From the NCBI GenBank assembly GCA_002440885.1, contig DJVY01000138.1, positions 1 through 10,252 of the forward strand: DNA of 10,252 bases, written 5' to 3'. The stretch is from Bacteroidales bacterium UBA6244. Lineage in GTDB: Bacteria; Bacteroidota; Bacteroidia; Bacteroidales; F082. The notes beneath the pieces are model-generated. The model was given only the letters and a program-made list of their open reading frames with translations, was not told the origin of the DNA and ran no database searches. Position 1 is the first letter of the stretch. The number at the start of each line of letters is the position of its first letter. The translations under genes were made by a program, and so were the position numbers. Of this stretch, positions 7,119-10,252 are shown in pieces.

Positions 7119-7658
7119 ATGGAAATAAATTTACTCGACATTATTTTTCTCGTTCCGTTGCTGTTGTTTGCTTACAATGGTTTTAGAAAGGGGATTGTAA
7201 TTGAGGTGGCCGGACTCGTGGCTTTAATACTGGGGCTTTATTTTGCTTTTTATTTCTCGGGTTTCACTGCCGATTTGCTCAACAACTGGTTTACCCTCGA
7301 GGCCAAATATGTCGCTGCCATCGCCTTTATCATTACCTTTATCGTAGTTGTTTTGGTGGTGGTGTCGGTAGGCAAGTTGCTCGAAAAAGTGATTGACATT
7401 CTGTTGCTTGGCTTTTTCAACAAGCTTGCAGGAGCAGTTTTTGGTATATTAAAAGGTGCTTTAATCCTCAGCATCCTGATTTTCATCATCAATTATTTTG
7501 ATGAGGGCAGGCGTGTGTTTACCAAAGAGCTGTGTCAGAAATCCATTTTTTATGAACCCGTCGAATCCATTGCCCCGACGTTGTATTCCTGGGTAAAAAC
7601 TACCGATCTTTCGTTCGACATTCCCGACAAGGAAGAATTGCTCGAAGAAGTGTATTAA
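7119..7658 (+). CDS. CvpA family membrane protein
   Basis: This 179-residue inner-membrane protein has four hydrophobic segments at about 5-20, 27-48, 62-88 and 103-124, and the family's GFRKGI motif (21-26) after the first. The NKLAGAVFGILKGAL block (101-115) matches the CvpA pattern N-x-x-x-G-x-x-x-G-x-x-x-G. The C-terminal 55 residues are soluble and acidic at the end (DKEELLEEVY). CvpA was named for colicin V production in Escherichia coli and has been tied to envelope stress and bile-salt resistance; its biochemical activity is unsettled. The start lies 7 bp after the mlaF-like stop, so it is almost certainly cotranscribed with the lipid transporter, suggesting an envelope-maintenance role. 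It converges on glgB with an 11-bp gap, and no clear terminator separates them. Confidence 0.88.
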   Translation: MEINLLDIIFLVPLLLFAYNGFRKGIVIEVAGLVALILGLYFAFYFSGFTADLLNNWFTLEAKYVAAIAFIITFIVVVLVVVSVGKLLEKVIDILLLGFFNKLAGAVFGILKGALILSILIFIINYFDEGRRVFTKELCQKSIFYEPVESIAPTLYSWVKTTDLSFDIPDKEELLEEVY

Positions 7659-7669
7659 ACAGCGATGGT

Positions 7670-9652
7670 TTACAACTTTTCAAGAACCATAGCACTTCGG
7701 CTTGGCAGGTAAAGCAACAAGCCTGTTGACTCGCCCACCTGTGTGGTTTGGTGTGTCAGGTTGTCCTCGTTGCGATCAAATCCCCCGAACTTTTTATTGT
7801 CGGTATTGAGCACAACGCGGTACGTGCCGGCGGGAGCAGTAAACCCATAATTGGTGAACGATAGCGTGGGGTTGAAGTTAAACACGAAAATGAGTCCGGC
7901 ACGACTAAAAATAAGCACCTGATCATGGTCGTTTTGCACGAGAGGAGAAGTAGGATGGGCCAGCCATTTTGATTTTTTAGCCAGATGAACCATGGCTTTA
8001 TCGAAATCGTTGAGCAGGTGATATCTTAGTTTTTTGTCGTCGACCAGGTTCCACTGTCTGCGTGCATAGGCGTAGCTCCAGTTGTTTCCCTGACGCGGAA
8101 AATCTATCCATTCAGGATGTCCGAATTCATTTCCCATAAAGGTGAGGTACCCATCGCCGGCAGTGGCCAGGGTAACCAGCCGGATCATTTTGTGAAGAGC
8201 AAGTCCCCTGTCGATGATGATATCCTCATCAATTTTTCGCATCGAGGTATACATCTTCGCATCGATGAGTCGGAAGATAACGGTTTTGTCGCCAACCATG
8301 GCCTGATCGTGACATTCGGCATAGCTGATGGTACGTTCATCGGCACGTTTGTTAACCAATTGGTAGAACATCTCGCCCATGAGCCATTGTTCGTCGGCGC
8401 GTTCCTTAATTATTTTTATCCAGTAATCGGCCACGCCCATCGACATGCGGAAGTCGAACCCAAAGCCACCATCCGACAGGGGAGAGGCTATACCCGGCAT
8501 ACCGCTTACATCTTCGGCCACGGTGATGGCTTTGTGGTTAATTTGGTGAATAAGTTGGTTGGCCAGCGCGAGGTAGGTGATGGCTTCTTCATCCTGATCG
8601 CCATTGTAATACATTTCGTAATTGTTGAAATCAACACCCAGTCCGTGGTGCGTATACAACATGCTGGTCACTCCATCGAAACGAAAGCCGTCGAAATGAA
8701 ATTCATCCATCCAGTATTTTATATTGGAGAGCAGAAAATGAACCACTTCATTTTTTCCATAGTTAAAGCAGCGCGAATCCCACGCAGGATGGTCGCCTTT
8801 AATTCCGGCATGAAAATATTGATAGTCAGTGCCATCGAACCGTGCAAGACCCTCGTTTTCGTTACGTACGGCATGGGAGTGCACGATGTCGAGAATTACG
8901 CTGATACCTAATCCGTGGGCGGTATCGATTAATTCTTTCAGGTCTTCAGGTGTTCCAAACCGGCTCGAAGGGGCAAAGAAACTGGAAACCTGGTAGCCAA
9001 ACGAGCCATAATAAGGATGTTCCTGTATGGCCATGAGCTGGAGGGTATTGTAGCCAAGACGGGCAATGCGGGGCAATACTTTTTCGGTAAACTCACTAAA
9101 AGTGCCCACCCGATGTTCCGAAGTAGCCATGCCCACATGTGCTTCGTAGATAAGCGGATTTTTAACTTGCGGTGGCTTTTTATTTTTCCATTCAAAAGCC
9201 ATGGCCGGATTCCAGACCTGAGCCGAAAACAAATAGGTTTTTTCGTCCTGAACTGCACGTGTAGTCCAGGCCGGAATACGTTCGCCACCGCCGCCGTCCC
9301 ATTCCAGGAGCAGCTTGAAAAGTATGCCGTGTTTTAATGTTTTTGCAGGCAGCGAAATTTCCCAGACGCCCTCTCCGACGGCATTCAGGCTATATTTTTC
9401 ATTTTTTTTCCAGTGGTTAAAATCGCCGAGCAGGTACATCGCTGTGGCATTAGGAGCCCATTCTCTGAAAGTCCAGCCGTGGTTTGAGCGATGCAGTCCG
9501 AAAAACAGATGCCCGTTGGCGAAGTCGGTAAGCTGCCCCGTATTGTGGGTTAGCTCGGCTACTTTAAGATTTATCTGCCTGTGACGGCGGTTGATTGCTT
9601 CGCTATAAGGCTCGAGCCAGGGATCGTTTGTCAGCAGCGGTAGTTTATCCAT
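7670..9652 (-). CDS. glgB: 1,4-alpha-glucan branching enzyme, eukaryote-like GH13
   Basis: This 660-residue enzyme cuts alpha-1,4 glucan chains and rejoins them as alpha-1,6 branches during glycogen synthesis. The N-terminal helical stretch (DPWLEPYSEAINRRH, 10-24) leads to a CBM48 module at about 50-145, with FREWAPNA and LLGDFNHW. The catalytic barrel shows the four GH13 regions: DIVHSH (255-260), GFRFDGVTSM with nucleophile Asp326, AEDVSGMP with acid/base Glu380, and AECHDQ with His448-Asp449. MGNEFGHPEW (506-515) and a C-terminal all-beta domain (about 565-660, with NTDNKKFGGFDR) follow. The N-terminus, MLYTHHG and the ALHKMIRL region resemble eukaryotic GBE1 (subfamily GH13_8) more than E. 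coli GlgB, which has an extra N1 module missing here. Region IV has Cys447 where the usual form is AESHDQ. All catalytic residues are present. No other glycogen gene is adjacent. Confidence 0.95.
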   Translation of the reverse strand: MDKLPLLTNDPWLEPYSEAINRRHRQINLKVAELTHNTGQLTDFANGHLFFGLHRSNHGWTFREWAPNATAMYLLGDFNHWKKNEKYSLNAVGEGVWEISLPAKTLKHGILFKLLLEWDGGGGERIPAWTTRAVQDEKTYLFSAQVWNPAMAFEWKNKKPPQVKNPLIYEAHVGMATSEHRVGTFSEFTEKVLPRIARLGYNTLQLMAIQEHPYYGSFGYQVSSFFAPSSRFGTPEDLKELIDTAHGLGISVILDIVHSHAVRNENEGLARFDGTDYQYFHAGIKGDHPAWDSRCFNYGKNEVVHFLLSNIKYWMDEFHFDGFRFDGVTSMLYTHHGLGVDFNNYEMYYNGDQDEEAITYLALANQLIHQINHKAITVAEDVSGMPGIASPLSDGGFGFDFRMSMGVADYWIKIIKERADEQWLMGEMFYQLVNKRADERTISYAECHDQAMVGDKTVIFRLIDAKMYTSMRKIDEDIIIDRGLALHKMIRLVTLATAGDGYLTFMGNEFGHPEWIDFPRQGNNWSYAYARRQWNLVDDKKLRYHLLNDFDKAMVHLAKKSKWLAHPTSPLVQNDHDQVLIFSRAGLIFVFNFNPTLSFTNYGFTAPAGTYRVVLNTDNKKFGGFDRNEDNLTHQTTQVGESTGLLLYLPSRSAMVLEKL

Positions 9653-9683
9653 GTTAAATCATTTTTTGTATGGGATGATCGCC

Positions 9684-9691
9684 CAAAGATA
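9684..9691 (-). promoter_or_regulatory. glgB: -7 box of glgB
   Basis: The minus strand reads TATCTTTG, a perfect TAnnTTTG, 31 bp before the glgB ATG. Transcription would begin around 9677, giving a leader of about 25 nt rich in A. No TTG lies at the -33 distance. Instead an exact copy of AGACTATC occurs 23 bp upstream of the one that overlaps the box (9711-9718 and 9688-9695, written as GATAGTCT on the plus strand), which could be an activator or repressor site. Confidence 0.5.
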
Positions 9692-9748
9692 GTCTAGATT
9701 TTTTATTTCGGATAGTCTGGCAGATAAGATTGTTGTCCTTACCGCAAC

Positions 9749-9781
9749 AACTTTTCCAAAGTTCCAAACTTTGGAAAAGTT
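9749..9781. repeat. Perfect 15-bp hairpin
   Basis: AACTTTTCCAAAGTT (9749-9763) and its exact reverse complement (9767-9781) are separated only by CCA. There is no T-run on either side, so it does not look like a standard intrinsic terminator. Its position in a gene-poor gap next to a second palindromic unit suggests an intergenic repeat element of the MITE or REP type. Confidence 0.7.
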
Positions 9782-9794
9782 ACAACATACCCAA

Positions 9795-9841
9795 GTGCCG
9801 TAGGCACGACCGACTTTGTATCCCCGGAATTTATTCCGGGG
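9795..9841. repeat. REP-like double palindrome
   Basis: Two palindromes lie 14 bp apart: GTGCC-GTA-GGCAC (9795-9807) and a 9-bp arm pair CCCCGGAAT/ATTCCGGGG with a 2-bp centre (9822-9841). Between them is GACCGACTTTGTAT. I recall the GTGCCGTAGGCACGAC motif followed by a variable GC-rich hairpin from between genes in related Bacteroidota, consistent with a dispersed REP-like family. No RayT/Y1 transposase lies in the window, so any mobilisation would be in trans. Confidence 0.6.
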
Positions 9842-10042
9842 TTTCCGGGCTTTTCTCAAGAGTCCATGCCACTTTCCCTACTGCGCACACAAAATAATTT
9901 CTGTGATTACCCCCACCAAACCAACAACTTACCTCTCCCTCCAAATAAATATTGAAAAATCTTTTTAAAAAGTGGTAGAATTTCTCCTTGAAATTGCACA
10001 CTATATAATATAAGGCACTCATGTTTTTTATAACGAGAGCCT
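9842..10042. other. Gene-free AT-rich spacer
   Basis: Between the REP-like palindrome and the structured segment I see no credible gene. Short reading frames crossing it on the minus strand have no recognisable domain and run into the repeats. It contains TATAAT at 10004-10009, but no -35 at the proper distance and no Bacteroidota -7 box. It may be plain spacer, or the target flank of the element starting near 10043. Confidence 0.4.
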
Positions 10043-10252
10043 GTGTTCAAAAAAACGTAACCCCAAATGGAAGTAAGTCGTAACAAACCGGATTTAAAGT
10101 TGTATGGCCAACAAGTAGGTAAGCTTGTACGGCGAAGCCAGGCCGGTTTGTTAAATCTGTTAATCAGCATGATGGGGAAACCTGAAAAGGGTTTGGTTGT
10201 GTTAAATAACTTGTTTACAGGTTTTTACCCCCCCCCGCAATACAACATTGCG
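10043..10252 (+). ncRNA. Structured RNA, possible group II intron 5' end (partial)
   Basis: This stretch to the window edge is unusually rich in nested complementarity. AACAAACCGG (10082-10091) pairs with CCGGTTTGTT (10143-10152) and encloses hairpins ACAAG/CTTGT (10111-10115, 10124-10128) and GGC-GAA-GCC (10131-10139). Next, GGGGAAACCTG (10174-10184) pairs with CAGGTTT-TTA-CCCC (10218-10231), an 11-bp stem with one 3-nt bulge. Finally CGCAAT/ATTGCG (10236-10241, 10247-10252) begins a hairpin, preceded by nine C residues that probably pair beyond the window. GTGTT at 10043 is close to the GUGYG start of group II introns, and the layout suits intron domain I. The reverse transcriptase/maturase gene and domains V-VI expected downstream are outside the window, so the identity is inferred. 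A different cis-regulatory or mobile structured RNA is possible. No convincing protein gene covers it. Confidence 0.45.

Noticed and set aside
7665..7690. ATGGTT/AACCAT inverted repeat between cvpA and glgB
   Set aside because: A 6-bp stem with a 14-nt loop and no T tail is too weak to call a terminator.
8117..8911. 264-codon open frame on the plus strand opposite glgB
   Set aside because: It is wholly antisense to well-conserved GH13 catalytic sequence, has no recognisable domain, and no promoter or coding signature of its own.
9659..9859. 66-codon minus-strand frame beginning in the REP-like palindrome
   Set aside because: Its N-terminal half is just the translation of palindromic repeats, it overlaps the glgB promoter, and it matches no family I know.
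10004..10009. TATAAT as a sigma-70 -10 box
   Set aside because: TTGAAA lies only 10 bp upstream, the spacing is wrong, and Bacteroidota promoters use a different -7/-33 pattern.
10070..10085. AAGTCGTAACAA string resembling the 3' end of 16S rRNA
   Set aside because: The match is about 12 bases only; neighbouring helix 44 sequence and the anti-Shine-Dalgarno tail do not follow, so no rRNA gene is present.
9907..10170. 87-codon minus-strand frame across the structured segment
   Set aside because: It is antisense to the paired RNA stems and shows no domain; the stems explain the sequence better than a protein does.

Overview
The window looks like a chromosomal segment from a marine or environmental member of the Bacteroidota, most likely the Bacteroidales/Marinilabiliales side. 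The clues are a PorZ-type protein of the type IX secretion system with a C-terminal sorting domain, Bacteroidota-style -7 boxes (TAnnTTTG) with A-rich starts in place of Shine-Dalgarno sites, a small HMA-AraC regulator of a kind I associate with this phylum, and a eukaryote-like GH13 branching enzyme. The lineage is inferred; no rRNA gene is present.

Layout. Bases 121-1086 (+) encode an exported TPR protein. It converges on an AI-2E/PerM-family membrane protein (1096-2178, -). Upstream of that, on the same strand, lies porZ (2252-4588, -). A divergent promoter region of about 120 bp separates porZ from an HMA-AraC regulator (4709-5299, +). A 328-bp intergenic region follows and holds an unusual inverted array of degenerate 10-11-bp repeats. 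Next is a tight operon of an MlaE-type lipid ABC permease, an MlaF-type ATPase and a CvpA-family membrane protein (5628-7658, +). This converges on a full-length glycogen branching enzyme (7670-9652, -). The last 600 bp carry no convincing protein gene. They hold a 15-bp perfect hairpin, a REP-like double palindrome and, up to the window edge, a strongly structured segment that may be the 5' part of a group II intron.

Most genes are cell-envelope or housekeeping functions: outer-membrane secretion (PorZ), phospholipid movement between membranes (MlaEF) and carbon storage (GlgB). Nothing ties them into one pathway. I see no defence system, CRISPR array or intact transposase. The novelty is mostly in the non-coding DNA: an antisense-embedded terminator near 1133-1166, the repeat array at 5419-5532, the REP-like cassette at 9749-9841 and the structured element from about 10043 onward. 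None of these amounts to a demonstrable new system within this window.
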